24,554 bases of DNA from Acidithiobacillus montserratensis (GTDB lineage Bacteria; Pseudomonadota; Gammaproteobacteria; Acidithiobacillales; Acidithiobacillaceae): positions 1-24,554 of the forward strand of contig NZ_JABBOU010000038.1 of assembly GCF_018853465.1 (NCBI RefSeq), given 5' to 3'. Within the stretch, counting starts at the first letter, position 1. Each line of letters opens with the position of its first letter. Shown here piece after piece: positions 7,592 through 16,754 of this stretch. The position numbers and the translations under genes are program-made. The notes beneath the pieces are model-generated. The model saw only the letters and a program-made list of their open reading frames with translations, was not told where the DNA came from and made no database searches.

Positions 7592-7619
7592 TTTACTGAA
7601 AAAATCAAGAAATAATAAT
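7592..7619 (+). promoter_or_regulatory. Candidate promoter of glgP
   Basis: TTTACT (7592-7597), a 16-bp A-rich spacer and AATAAT (7614-7619) form a plausible sigma-70-type promoter about 70 bp before glgP. The surrounding 7590-7655 segment is markedly AT-rich against the GC-rich flank, and another -10-like TATGAT lies at 7647-7652. Confidence 0.35.
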
Positions 7620-7689
7620 CTCTTTCCTTTGCCCATAATATTATTCTATGATGAAAGCACTCACCGTCGTCTTTAAGAGGAGCCTCACC

Positions 7690-10176
7690 ATGCCTGCCAG
7701 ACGTTCCCGCAAAAATGCCTGTGAATTACCCCCTCTCGGAATGGACGAAGCCAGCCTGTGTTCTGATACCCGCCACTACCTTTTACACACCCTGGGCGCC
7801 GAAGAGGAACACGCCTCAAAAAACACTATCTACACAGCGCTTTCCATGAGTTTGCGTGACCGCTTGGTAGAGCGCTGGAAAAAAACACAAAAAAAAGTAA
7901 CTGAAGAAAAAGGCAAGCGCACCTTTTACCTGTCCCTGGAATTTCTGCTCGGTCGTACCATGGGCAACACCCTGCTCAACCTTGGCCTGGAAGAAGCGGC
8001 CGAGAAGGCCATTGAACAGGAACATCGCACCCTCACGGACATCATTGAGGCGGAACCAGATGCCGGCCTCGGCAATGGCGGCCTCGGCCGACTGGCGGCC
8101 TGCTTTCTGGACAGTTGCGCCTCCCTCGGCCTGCCCGTCACCGGCTATGGTATTCGCTACAGTTACGGCATGTTCCGTCAGGAAGTCCGGGGCGGCGAAC
8201 AGGTGGAAGAACCAGATCACTGGCTGAAAAATGGTTATCCCTGGGAACTGAAACGCCCGGAACGGGTGCGGCATATTCATTTTTTCGGGCGCAGCGATGT
8301 CTATACCGATGCCCGGGGCAAATTACAGCATCGCTGGGTCGATACCCACGATGTACTTGCCGTCCCCTATGACATTCCCATCCCCGGTTATCGCAATGAG
8401 GTCGTCAATACCCTGCGTCTGTGGCGCGCGGCTTCCACCGACATTTTCGATCTCGGCGAATTCAATGCGGGGGCCTATCCGGAAGCAGTCGCGGCCAAAA
8501 ATAATGCCGAGCATATCAGTATGGTGCTTTACCCCAATGACAGCAGCGAGAACGGTAAGGAACTGCGCCTGCGTCAGCAGTACTTCCTGGCCTCTGCCAG
8601 TCTTCAGGATGTAGTTGCCGACTGGGTCGCCATCCACGGTGAGGATTTCCATCACTTCGCCAAACACCATTGCTTTCAGCTCAACGACACTCACCCGAGT
8701 TGTGCGGTGCCGGAACTGATGCGCCTGCTGATGGACGAACATGGTCTGGACTGGGACAGCGCCTGGAACATCACCAGCCATACCATGGCCTATACCAACC
8801 ATACCCTCCTTCCCGAAGCCCTGGAACGCTGGCCGGTACGCCTGTTTCGACAACTGCTGCCGCGCCTGCTGGAAATCATTTTTGAAATCAACGGCCGCTT
8901 CCTCCAGGAAGTCGCCCGCAAGGCACCCGGTGATACCGCCCTGCTGCAGCGCCTGTCCATCATTGAAGAGGGCGGCGAACAGATGGTACGCATGGCGCAC
9001 CTGGCTGTGGTCGGCAGCTTCTCCATCAACGGCGTTGCCGCACTGCACACTGAGTTACTCTGTGAGGAATTGTTTGCTGATTTTCATCGCCTCTGGCCCA
9101 AAAAGTTCAACAACAAAACCAATGGCGTCACCCCGCGCCGCTGGTTGCAATGGGCCAATCCCGCCCTGCGGGAGCTGCTGACCGAGCACATTGGTCCCGA
9201 ATGGAAAAACAATCTCGATCATCTGCAGAAGCTCACCCCCTTCGCCGAAGACCCGGCATTCCGCAAACGCTGGGATAGCGTTCGCCAAATCAACAAGGAA
9301 CGCCTGGCCCGCCTGGTGCAGGAACATACCGGTGTGCAATTCATTCCGGGCGCCATGGTCGACACCCAGGTCAAACGCATTCACGAATACAAGCGCCAAC
9401 TCCTGAATGCCCTCCACGTCATTCATCTTTACGACCGCATCAAACGCGGTGAAAGCGATGAGGTCACCCCCCGCAATGTCCTCTTTGCAGGCAAGGCCGC
9501 GCCGGGTTATTTCATGGCTAAGCGCATCATCAAGCTCATCAACAACATCGCCAACGTCGTCAACCATGACGCCGATACGGCTGGTCATCTGCGGGTCTGC
9601 TTTCTGCCCGACTACCGGGTTTCCCTCATGGAAAAAATCTGTGCAGCCACGGATTTATCCGAGCAGATATCGACGGCGGGCAAGGAAGCCTCCGGAACCG
9701 GAAATATGAAGTTCATGATGAACGGCGCCTTGACCATCGGGACTCTGGATGGCGCCAATATCGAAATTCGCGAAGCAGTCGGCCCCGAACATTTTTTCCT
9801 CTTCGGCCTGAATGCTCAGGAAGTCAGCCAATTACGCCACCACTATCAGCCCGAAATTTATCTGCAGGCCGATCACGATCTGCAAAGAGTGATGGACCTT
9901 TTATATAGTGGCTTTTTCAATGCTTTTGAACCGGGCATTTTCGATCCCATCATCCATACTTTGAACAATCCCCATGATCCCTGGATGGTACTGGCCGATT
10001 TCACCAGCTATAAACTCAAGCAACAGGAAGCGGCGGCCCTGTGGCGGGATCAGAGTGAATGGCAGCGTCTGAGCATTCTGAATACGGCCGCCAGCGGCGT
10101 GTTTTCCAGTGATCGTACTATCCGGGAATACAATACCGACATCTGGCACCTCCAGCCTCTGGTGATGGCCCCATGA
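7690..10176 (+). CDS. glgP: Glycogen/maltodextrin phosphorylase
   Basis: GlgP cleaves alpha-1,4-glucans with phosphate, releasing glucose 1-phosphate, using pyridoxal phosphate. The protein is 828 residues, typical of GT35 phosphorylases. Family marks in order are FYLSLEFLLGRTMGN in the first hundred residues, GLGNGGLGRLAACFLDS, GYGIRYSYGMFRQ, and the cofactor site EASGTGNMKFMMNGALTIGT, in which Lys674 should hold PLP. VKRIHEYKRQLLN is also present. I chose 7690 (MPARRSRKN) because AAGAGGAG lies seven bases upstream; an in-frame ATG at 7648 is not preceded by one. The gene stands alone, divergent from the rhodanese gene, with gpmI 64 bp downstream in the same direction. It implies glycogen storage and use in this autotroph. 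No other glycogen genes are in view. Confidence 0.96.
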   Translation: MPARRSRKNACELPPLGMDEASLCSDTRHYLLHTLGAEEEHASKNTIYTALSMSLRDRLVERWKKTQKKVTEEKGKRTFYLSLEFLLGRTMGNTLLNLGLEEAAEKAIEQEHRTLTDIIEAEPDAGLGNGGLGRLAACFLDSCASLGLPVTGYGIRYSYGMFRQEVRGGEQVEEPDHWLKNGYPWELKRPERVRHIHFFGRSDVYTDARGKLQHRWVDTHDVLAVPYDIPIPGYRNEVVNTLRLWRAASTDIFDLGEFNAGAYPEAVAAKNNAEHISMVLYPNDSSENGKELRLRQQYFLASASLQDVVADWVAIHGEDFHHFAKHHCFQLNDTHPSCAVPELMRLLMDEHGLDWDSAWNITSHTMAYTNHTLLPEALERWPVRLFRQLLPRLLEIIFEINGRFLQEVARKAPGDTALLQRLSIIEEGGEQMVRMAHLAVVGSFSINGVAALHTELLCEELFADFHRLWPKKFNNKTNGVTPRRWLQWANPALRELLTEHIGPEWKNNLDHLQKLTPFAEDPAFRKRWDSVRQINKERLARLVQEHTGVQFIPGAMVDTQVKRIHEYKRQLLNALHVIHLYDRIKRGESDEVTPRNVLFAGKAAPGYFMAKRIIKLINNIANVVNHDADTAGHLRVCFLPDYRVSLMEKICAATDLSEQISTAGKEASGTGNMKFMMNGALTIGTLDGANIEIREAVGPEHFFLFGLNAQEVSQLRHHYQPEIYLQADHDLQRVMDLLYSGFFNAFEPGIFDPIIHTLNNPHDPWMVLADFTSYKLKQQEAAALWRDQSEWQRLSILNTAASGVFSSDRTIREYNTDIWHLQPLVMAP

Positions 10177-10240
10177 CAGAATCCGGCCAATCTGTTTTAA
10201 TATATCTTGATAGTAATCATTTCCTGTACAGAGAACATTG

Positions 10241-11770
10241 ATGGCTCATACACCGCGCCCCGTACTTCTGTTGATTCTGGATGGCTGGGGCTATCGCGAA
10301 GACCCGGAAAACAACGCCATTGCCCTGGCACATACCCCCAACTGGGATGGGTGGTGGCGTAGTCATCCCCATCAACTTCTCAATGCTTCCGGGGCCTCCG
10401 TAGGCCTGCCGGGTGGTCAGATGGGCAACAGCGAAGTCGGGCATATCAATATCGGTGCCGGGCGCGTGGTCTATCAGGAATATGAACGCATCAACCGGGG
10501 AATAATGGATGGCAGTTTTTACAAGAACAGTGCCCTCTGTGCCGCAGTAGATGCGGCCCAGGCCCAGGGTGGAGCCGTGCACATATTGGGGCTACTCTCG
10601 GCAGGTGGGGTACACTCCCATGAAGAACATCTGTTTGCTGCCCTGCGCCTGGCGCGGCAACGGGGTGCAGAGCGCGTCTATGTACACGCCTTTCTGGATG
10701 GGCGGGACACCTTGCCACGCTGTGCCGCTGCCTCTCTGGAAAATCTCGATGCCCAGATCACTGCCCACGGTGGCCAATTGGCATCCCTGATCGGTCGTTT
10801 TTATGCCATGGACCGCGATCATCGCTGGGATCGGGTGCAGCAAGCCTATGATTTATTGACCATAGGGACCGGAACAGTCTACGCCACCAGTCAGGAGGCC
10901 CTGGCCGCCGCCTATGCGCGCGGTGAGAGTGATGAATTTGTGTCCCCCTCTTCTATCGGCAGCGCGCCCGCCTGCATTCAGGATCATGATGCGGTGCTGT
11001 TCATGAACTTTCGTTCGGACCGTGCCCGGCAGATAACCCGCCCCTTCATCGAGCCTGATTTTGATGGTTTTCCCCGCCAGGTCACGCCCAAACTGGCTGA
11101 CTTCGTGACCCTCACCGAGTATAGCGAGCATTTTGATGTGCACGTCGCCTTCCCGCCGACCCGCCTCAAAAACACTCTGGGAGAATGGCTGGCCAAACAT
11201 GGTTTACATCAGTTGCGCATTGCCGAAACGGAAAAATATGCCCATGTCACCTTCTTTATGAATGGCGGTGATGAAACTGTTTTTCCCGGCGAAGACCGCA
11301 TCCTCATCCCTTCCCCCAAAGTCACCACCTATGACCTGCAACCGGAGATGAGTGTTCAGGCCCTCACCGATGCCCTGGTGGAGCAGGTGGAAAGTCGTCA
11401 ATATGACGCCATCATCTGCAATATCGCCAACCCCGATATGGTGGGTCACAGTGGCAAGCTCAGCGCCGCCATTGCCGCTGTGGAAGCTGTCGATCAGAGC
11501 CTTGGCCGGATTGTCAGCGCTGTCCGTCATGTGGGGGGAGAAGTACTGATCACTGCCGATCACGGTAACGTCGAGCAGATGCTGGATACCGAAAGCGGCC
11601 AGGCGCATACCTCCCATACCTGCAACCCGGTGCCCCTCCTCTACATCGGCCGCCCCGCCGAAATCCGCCCGGGCGGTGCTCTGGAAGATCTTGCTCCCAC
11701 CCTGCTGCAACTCATCGGCCTGCCTATCCCCCCGGAAATGGGTGGAAAAAATCTGGTGCAGACCCTCTAA
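10241..11770 (+). CDS. gpmI: 2,3-bisphosphoglycerate-independent phosphoglycerate mutase
   Basis: GpmI interconverts 3- and 2-phosphoglycerate with a Mn-dependent alkaline-phosphatase fold. The 509-residue length is standard. [10 protein letters not shown] near residues 11-20 supplies metal ligand Asp14; [18 protein letters not shown] around 58-75 holds the nucleophile Ser64. The lower part has [22 protein letters not shown] and [10 protein letters not shown], which provide the remaining metal ligands. I use ATG at 10241 rather than the TTG at 10238; the Shine-Dalgarno (GAGA) is weak. The 64-bp gap after glgP has an AT-rich stretch (TTTTAATATATC) that may hold a promoter. Its TAA stop is directly followed by the envC ATG with no intervening base, so the two are likely coupled. 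Confidence 0.96.
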   Translation: MAHTPRPVLLLILDGWGYREDPENNAIALAHTPNWDGWWRSHPHQLLNASGASVGLPGGQMGNSEVGHINIGAGRVVYQEYERINRGIMDGSFYKNSALCAAVDAAQAQGGAVHILGLLSAGGVHSHEEHLFAALRLARQRGAERVYVHAFLDGRDTLPRCAAASLENLDAQITAHGGQLASLIGRFYAMDRDHRWDRVQQAYDLLTIGTGTVYATSQEALAAAYARGESDEFVSPSSIGSAPACIQDHDAVLFMNFRSDRARQITRPFIEPDFDGFPRQVTPKLADFVTLTEYSEHFDVHVAFPPTRLKNTLGEWLAKHGLHQLRIAETEKYAHVTFFMNGGDETVFPGEDRILIPSPKVTTYDLQPEMSVQALTDALVEQVESRQYDAIICNIANPDMVGHSGKLSAAIAAVEAVDQSLGRIVSAVRHVGGEVLITADHGNVEQMLDTESGQAHTSHTCNPVPLLYIGRPAEIRPGGALEDLAPTLLQLIGLPIPPEMGGKNLVQTL

Positions 11771-13261
11771 ATGACCTCGCGGCTTTTGCTTCACTCGGTG
11801 ACCCTGCTGGTGATGACGGGATTACTCCCCGTGGCAGCTGAGGCCAGTTCACTTCAGGAAAAAATCCAGAATAACCGTGAAAAGCTGGAACACCTGCATG
11901 AAAATCTAGGCCAGGTTCAGGCCCATCTGAGCGCCGGGCAGAAGACCCAGGCGGAGCTTCGTCAGGAAATCAAGGCGCTGGATCAAAAAATTGCGGCCAC
12001 CCGCAAAAAAATGGCGAGTATTCAGACTCAACAACAGCAGACCCAAGACAAGCTGAATGCTCTGAAACAAAAAATCAGCGCGTTGCAACATGAGTTGATT
12101 CAGCAGAAAGGGATTTTGGGCAAGCAGTTGCAAGGGGCTTACATGCTTGGCGGCAGCACCCCCCTCGCCGTGTGGCTGCAAACCGAAAAACCCGGAGAAC
12201 TGGGGCGAATGAGCGTTTTTTATGCCTCTCTGGCCAAGGCTCGGGCGGCACTCATTGTTAAAACTCAAAACACTGCGGCACAAATTGTTCAGACCCGCCA
12301 TCAGGTAGAACAGCGCGAAGCGGGTCTGGTCAAACTCGCCGCACAAATCCAGGCCCAGGAAAACACCCTGAACCAGCAGCGCCAGCAACATGCCACTCTG
12401 GAAAATCAACTGACGGACCGGATCGCCAGGGATAAGGCTAAAATTGCCGAGTTACAGGCCAATGCCAACATACTCAATGGCCTGGTAAGTCGGCTGGTGG
12501 TCCAGTTCCGGCATCAGGAAGCGGTTGCCGAGGCCCAGCGCAAGGCAGCAGCTGAAGCGGCGGCACGGGCGGCTGCCGCCAGAGCCCGGGCAGCCGCCGC
12601 AGCACGCGCAGCTGAACAGCGTCGACTGGCGGCAGAGCGCCTGGCAGAACAGCGTGCGGCCGCACAAAAAGCCCAGGAAGAAAAGCGCGCCGAGCAGGTC
12701 CAGCGGGCGGCAGAAAATGCCGCCCCTCCAACCACGGTAGTGCATCCACCCCAGATCAGCACCCTGCCACAAGCACCGGCCCCTGTCCCCACAGCGCCGC
12801 CAACTCCGCCGGTACCGAGCCCTGCACCAAGCCCCGCCCCCAGTGTGAGCCCGCGTCCGACGAGCACCCCGATCATCGGTCATGGCCGCTATCCAGCCCC
12901 TGTCAACGGCCCCATTACCACGCGCTACGGGAGCCCACGCGTGACCGGGGGACTGGACTGGCAGGGCATCACTTTTCAGGCTGCACAAGGCACGCCGGTT
13001 CGTGCCATCGCCCCGGGCATGGTACTGTATGCTGGGCCGCTCAGAGGTTACGGACAGATTGTGATCATCCAGATTGGTCATAGTTTGCTCAGTATTTATG
13101 GGCACCTGGGTTCTACCGATGCCCACGTCGGCGAACAAATTGCGGCGGGGCATCAGGTCGGTACGGTAGGCAGTGGCGGCGAGCTGGGCAATGACGGGCT
13201 GTACTTCGAGATCCGCAATGCCGGCCACCCCGTCAACCCCCTGGACTACATTCACAATTGA
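11771..13261 (+). CDS. envC: EnvC-type murein hydrolase activator (coiled coil plus degenerate LytM domain)
   Basis: This is a 496-residue periplasmic protein. A signal peptide covers about residues 1-26. Residues 30 to about 260 are a long coiled coil rich in Q, K, L and E. Next is a highly Ala/Arg/Glu-rich helix (about 255-315), then a Pro-rich linker (about 317-370), and a C-terminal M23/LytM domain from about 375. Catalytic M23 enzymes have a HxxxD motif and HxH; here these positions read GLDWQG and GLYFEIR, so the zinc site is broken. That is characteristic of EnvC, which activates cell-wall amidases during division rather than cutting peptidoglycan itself. It starts on the base after the gpmI stop and is followed by ctpA, a neighbourhood common in proteobacteria. 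No amidase gene is seen here. Confidence 0.88.
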   Translation: MTSRLLLHSVTLLVMTGLLPVAAEASSLQEKIQNNREKLEHLHENLGQVQAHLSAGQKTQAELRQEIKALDQKIAATRKKMASIQTQQQQTQDKLNALKQKISALQHELIQQKGILGKQLQGAYMLGGSTPLAVWLQTEKPGELGRMSVFYASLAKARAALIVKTQNTAAQIVQTRHQVEQREAGLVKLAAQIQAQENTLNQQRQQHATLENQLTDRIARDKAKIAELQANANILNGLVSRLVVQFRHQEAVAEAQRKAAAEAAARAAAARARAAAAARAAEQRRLAAERLAEQRAAAQKAQEEKRAEQVQRAAENAAPPTTVVHPPQISTLPQAPAPVPTAPPTPPVPSPAPSPAPSVSPRPTSTPIIGHGRYPAPVNGPITTRYGSPRVTGGLDWQGITFQAAQGTPVRAIAPGMVLYAGPLRGYGQIVIIQIGHSLLSIYGHLGSTDAHVGEQIAAGHQVGTVGSGGELGNDGLYFEIRNAGHPVNPLDYIHN

Positions 13262-13319
13262 TTCCGTCCTGGCCACGCCGTTTCGGAAACCGACAGCCTG
13301 CTTTTTGGAGACAATCATC

Positions 13320-14765
13320 ATGATCCCGCTGCGCCGCATTTTATCCCGCCCCTCTGGTCACTGGCTCAGATTCAGCGTCCTGTTGGTACTGGGTTCTACC
13401 TATGCGGGAAATACGCTGGCTGCTACGGAGCAGAGCCCGATTCCCCTGCAACAAATCCAGACCCTCAGCCAGGTATTTGAAATCGTCAAATCCAATTACG
13501 TGGACCCTACTTCCGACAAAAAACTGATGGACGGTGCCATCAGCGGTATGGTCAGCGCTCTGGATCCGCACTCCGCTTACCTAACACCCAAAGAGTTCAA
13601 GGAGATGCAGGTAGTCACTGATGGCAAATTCGGGGGCCTGGGGATTGAAGTCACGGGAGATCATGGGGTGCTCAAGGTCGTAGCGCCCATTGATGGTACT
13701 CCGGCAGCCAAGGCCGGCATAGAACCCGGGGATCTGATTATCAAAATCGATGGTAAGGCTCTGCAAGGCATTGGCCTGCAGAAAACAGTCGATATGATGC
13801 GGGGCAAACCGGGCACCCAGGTGACTCTGACCATTCTGCGCCCGCACCAGAACCAACCTCTCCATCTGACCCTTACCCGGGCCATCATCAAGGTGCAAAG
13901 TGTCCGATCCGCCATGCTGGCACCGGGCTATGGCTATATTCGCATCAGTCAGTTCCAGGAAAATACCGGCCGGGAAACCCGCAAGGCCGTGGAAAAACTC
14001 GAGAAGGAAGCCCAGGGTCATCTGAAGGGTCTGATTCTGGATTTACGCAACAATCCGGGGGGCGTCTTGGGTGCCGGCGTCGAAACCGCCGATACCTTCC
14101 TGAACAAGGGCCTGATTGTCTACACCAAGGGCCGAACCCCCGACAGTGATATGCGCTTTAGCGCCCATGGTCCCGATTATCTGCACGGCGCGCCCATGAT
14201 CGTGCTCATCAACGGCGGTTCGGCCTCTGCCGCCGAAATTGTGACCGGCGCGCTCAAGGACGATCATCGCGCCCTCATCATGGGTCAACGCAGTTTTGGC
14301 AAGGGTTCCGTGCAGACCGTCATTCCCCTGAGCAATGGCGGAGCACTGAAACTCACCACGGCCCTTTATTACACTCCTGCAGGCTGCTCCATTCAGAGTC
14401 AGGGAATTATACCCAATGTGGAAATTCAGCCGGCCAATCCGCAATTACGGGCGATGGATGAAGACCTCCTCAAGGAATCAGAATTAAAAGGGGTACTCAC
14501 GGCTCCAGATGCCTGCAGTCAGGTAAAACCCCAGTACATCATCAGCACAGCACCTGCCAAACCGGCTCTTGCCACGGCCCAGACCAGCAGCGCCGCAAGC
14601 CAGGAGGATGCCATGGCAGCGTCCAGCATTCTCAAACCGAATCTGGAAAAAGATACGGTATTGCGTGAGGCATTGCGCATTCTCGAAAACAAAGCGGTTC
14701 CGGTGGATGTGCGTGGTCATAATGTCCAGGAAGTCATTCCCCTGGCCTTGGCGGCGGGTCAGTAG
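13320..14765 (+). CDS. ctpA: Carboxy-terminal processing protease, S41 family
   Basis: This is a 481-residue periplasmic serine protease. An N-terminal signal or anchor lies at about residues 15-35 (FSVLLVLGSTYAGNTLAA). Then come the tail-specific N-terminal region (SNYVDP, SALDPHSAYL), a PDZ domain with GLGIEV and GDLIIKIDGKAL (about 100-185), and the S41 core. The catalytic pair is Ser303 in GGSASAAEI and Lys328 in GQRSFGKGSVQT, spaced 25 residues as in other Ctp/Prc enzymes. LILDLRNNPGG is also canonical. The start at 13320 has TGGAGA eight bases upstream; the open frame begins earlier, inside envC, but without support. The C-terminal 90 residues are Ala/Ser-rich. It probably processes envelope proteins and may govern peptidoglycan hydrolases, in keeping with envC next to it. 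Confidence 0.95.
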   Translation: MIPLRRILSRPSGHWLRFSVLLVLGSTYAGNTLAATEQSPIPLQQIQTLSQVFEIVKSNYVDPTSDKKLMDGAISGMVSALDPHSAYLTPKEFKEMQVVTDGKFGGLGIEVTGDHGVLKVVAPIDGTPAAKAGIEPGDLIIKIDGKALQGIGLQKTVDMMRGKPGTQVTLTILRPHQNQPLHLTLTRAIIKVQSVRSAMLAPGYGYIRISQFQENTGRETRKAVEKLEKEAQGHLKGLILDLRNNPGGVLGAGVETADTFLNKGLIVYTKGRTPDSDMRFSAHGPDYLHGAPMIVLINGGSASAAEIVTGALKDDHRALIMGQRSFGKGSVQTVIPLSNGGALKLTTALYYTPAGCSIQSQGIIPNVEIQPANPQLRAMDEDLLKESELKGVLTAPDACSQVKPQYIISTAPAKPALATAQTSSAASQEDAMAASSILKPNLEKDTVLREALRILENKAVPVDVRGHNVQEVIPLALAAGQ

Positions 14766-14868
14766 TGCCAGGGATAAATCTCGTGAAAAATGGGTCAAAG
14801 TTTTCGGAAATTTTGCAATGGAAACGGTGGCAGATGTTCAGCACAGACACTCACGGGGTAATCCGCTA

Positions 14869-15432
14869 ATGTCTTCAGTCAAGCAGGTACTCATCCCCGT
14901 TGCTGCGGGTTTTGAAGACATGGAAGTGGTCATTTGTAGCGATATTCTGCGCCGCGCTGGCTGCCGGGTAGTACTTGTCGGCCTCGCTCCGGGGCCGGTC
15001 ACTGGCGGGCGGGGACTGTCCCTGCTCCCGGATCAGATCTGGGAGCATATCCACGAAACAGATTACGATTTGATTCTCTTGCCCGGTGGCATGGGGGGTG
15101 TGGAAAATCTGGAAAAACACACGCCCCTGCTGACGTTACTGCAGCAAAGAACCCGGCGGGGCGGGCTGATTGCCGCTCTGTGTGCCGCACCGGGCCTTCT
15201 GGCCCGCCAGCAGCTGCTGGACAACCGGCATGTGACGGCCTATCCCGGCGTGCTGGATCCGTTCAGCCGCCAGTATCACTACGAAACTTCCGCCGTAGTT
15301 GTCGATGGTCCCCTGATTACTTCTCGTGGACCCGGTACGGCTATGGATTTTGCTCTTACCCTGGTGGAGCTTCTTCTGGGCCCTGAAAAACGTCAGGAAA
15401 CAGAAATTCCACTGCAACGCAGTTCCTCCTAA
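14869..15432 (+). CDS. DJ-1/PfpI (YajL/ThiJ-like) family protein
   Basis: This is a 187-residue protein of the DJ-1 superfamily. The nucleophile elbow ALCAAPGLL contains Cys105, and Glu16 in AGFEDMEVV is positioned to activate it, as in DJ-1 and YajL. LILLPGGMGGVENL near 68-81 and TSRGPGTAMDFAL in the C-terminal part are also typical. Family members have been described as oxidative-stress sensors, chaperones and protein deglycases; which applies is unresolved. The start is not certain: 14869 fits the usual DJ-1 N-terminus (VKQVLIPVAAGFEDME), but the Shine-Dalgarno is weak and an ATG at 14818 is also in frame. The gene lies 103 bp after ctpA and 63 bp before the parvulin gene, with no clear terminator on either side. 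Confidence 0.88.
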   Translation: MSSVKQVLIPVAAGFEDMEVVICSDILRRAGCRVVLVGLAPGPVTGGRGLSLLPDQIWEHIHETDYDLILLPGGMGGVENLEKHTPLLTLLQQRTRRGGLIAALCAAPGLLARQQLLDNRHVTAYPGVLDPFSRQYHYETSAVVVDGPLITSRGPGTAMDFALTLVELLLGPEKRQETEIPLQRSSS

Positions 15433-15495
15433 GACTTCCCCTTTGTCTGTGACTATGGATAATAGGGGAGCATCACTTAACCTGAAGGAATATTT

Positions 15496-16272
15496 ATGAA
15501 ACTTCGCGCGGTCATTCTTGCTGCTACTGTCAGCGCCTTTGCAATACCTGCTTTTGCTGCTCCTGTCGCTACGGTCAATGGTACCCCCATCGACAATAGT
15601 GAAGTCCAGGCCATCATGTCCATGAGTCCGGCCCTGGCCAAAGAGCCCAATGCCCGCGAGCAGGTCGTGCAGAATCTGGTCAACATGGAAGTGCTGTCCC
15701 AGTATGCCACCAAACACAATCTGAACCAGTCTGCCGATGTCAAAGAACGTCTGGCCATGGCCAAGCGCCAGATCCTCGCCGATGCGGCTGTGGACCAGTA
15801 TGTGCAGGAGCATCCGGTTCCTGAGTCTGACATCCAGGCGGCTTACAACAAATTTGTCGCAGCCATGGGTAAAAAAGAATATGAGGTTCGCCACATTCTG
15901 GTGAAAACCAAGCCCGAGGCCGAAAAAATTCTGGCCGAGCTCAAGGCCGGCAAGAAATTTTCCACGCTGGCGGAAAAAGATTCCATCGACAAGGCCAGCG
16001 CTGCCCATGGTGGCGAGCTCGGCTGGATTGTTCCCGGCATGGTGGTACCGCCATTTGCCCAGGCCATTGAAACAGCCCCCATTGACAAGCCTGTAGGTCC
16101 GGTCCAAACCCAGTTCGGCTACCATATCATTGAGGTGCAGGCGACGCGTGCGTTGACACCGCCGCCCCTCAGTGCCATGAAAGACCGCATCAAGGCGCAG
16201 CTTTCCCAGCAGGAAGCCGCCAAGTTCGTGTCCAACTTGCGCAGCCAGGCTAAGATCAACATCACCAAGTAA
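15496..16272 (+). CDS. Periplasmic PpiC-type (parvulin) peptidyl-prolyl isomerase
   Basis: This is a 258-residue exported foldase. The signal peptide KLRAVILAATVSAFAIPAFA ends near residue 21. A SurA/PrsA-like N-terminal helical region follows (VATVNGTPIDNSEVQAI), then one parvulin domain at about 130-225 with YEVRHILVKT, FSTLAEKDSIDKASAAHGGELGW and FGYHIIEV motifs. A short helical C-terminal segment closes it. It should catalyse prolyl isomerisation and chaperone envelope proteins. With only one parvulin domain and no transmembrane helix beyond the signal it is not SurA itself. GAAGGAA lies six bases before the ATG. The 63-bp leader has a -10-like GATAAT at 15458-15463. A strong terminator follows, so this gene ends its transcription unit. 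Confidence 0.92.
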   Translation: MKLRAVILAATVSAFAIPAFAAPVATVNGTPIDNSEVQAIMSMSPALAKEPNAREQVVQNLVNMEVLSQYATKHNLNQSADVKERLAMAKRQILADAAVDQYVQEHPVPESDIQAAYNKFVAAMGKKEYEVRHILVKTKPEAEKILAELKAGKKFSTLAEKDSIDKASAAHGGELGWIVPGMVVPPFAQAIETAPIDKPVGPVQTQFGYHIIEVQATRALTPPPLSAMKDRIKAQLSQQEAAKFVSNLRSQAKINITK

Positions 16273-16290
16273 GCCCATTCATCTTCATCC

Positions 16291-16320
16291 AGCGCCGGGT
16301 CTAACCCGGCGCTTTTTTTT
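16291..16320 (+). terminator. Rho-independent terminator after the parvulin gene
   Basis: AGCGCCGGGT (16291-16300) and ACCCGGCGCT (16304-16313) form a perfect 10-bp stem with a three-base loop, running into eight Ts at 16313-16320. It lies 19 bp after the stop codon. Confidence 0.95.
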
Positions 16321-16440
16321 GTCCGAATATGTCCCCATATGCTGGGGAGTCCGGGCACTTTCATCAGCCACTTGCGCCTTGCCAGCAGTCGGGGCAAACG
16401 CCACAATGGGAACAACACAGCAATCAGGGAGCCAGGAAAA

Positions 16441-16749
16441 ATGAGTAAAGCGCAGCACCGCCGCAGTACCATTCTGGAACGTGAACCGAAAACGGAAGAG
16501 CCCAGAATGTACAAGGTATTGCTGATGAACGACGATTTCACCCCCATGGATTATGTGGTTCATATTCTGGAAACCTATTTTCACAAGCCTCACGCCGAAG
16601 CGGTGGCAGTCATGATGTCTGTGCACCATCAAGGTAAAGGGCTCTGCGGGGTGTTTCCTTACGATCTGGCCGAAACCAAGGTCGCCCTGGTAACGGCAGA
16701 TGCCCGACAGCACCAGCATCCGCTCCGCTGTATCATGGAAAAGGAGTAA
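16441..16749 (+). CDS. clpS: ATP-dependent Clp protease adaptor ClpS
   Basis: ClpS delivers proteins with destabilising N-terminal residues (N-degrons) to ClpAP. The 102-residue protein has the family core KVLLMNDDFTPMDYVVHIL at about 25-43, with the acidic pair Asp31-Asp32 that grips the alpha-amino group, and VHHQGKG at about 61-67, which lines the pocket. The basic/acidic N-terminal 22 residues would be the flexible arm that engages the ClpA pore. AGGA lies a few bases before the ATG at 16441. It is five bases upstream of clpA, the usual arrangement, and they are surely co-transcribed. The preceding terminator at 16291-16320 means the operon starts within the 120-bp gap before clpS, where I see no convincing promoter. 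Confidence 0.96.
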   Translation: MSKAQHRRSTILEREPKTEEPRMYKVLLMNDDFTPMDYVVHILETYFHKPHAEAVAVMMSVHHQGKGLCGVFPYDLAETKVALVTADARQHQHPLRCIMEKE

Positions 16750-16754
16750 TACCG

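Noticed and set aside
12540..12720. A tandem repeat in the envC gene
   Set aside because: The Ala/Arg-rich stretch is compositional bias; no fixed repeat unit can be aligned.
15136..16278. A 380-codon open frame on the minus strand opposite the DJ-1 and parvulin genes
   Set aside because: It lies antisense to two well-identified genes, has no recognisable domain and is explained by the codon bias of the plus-strand genes.
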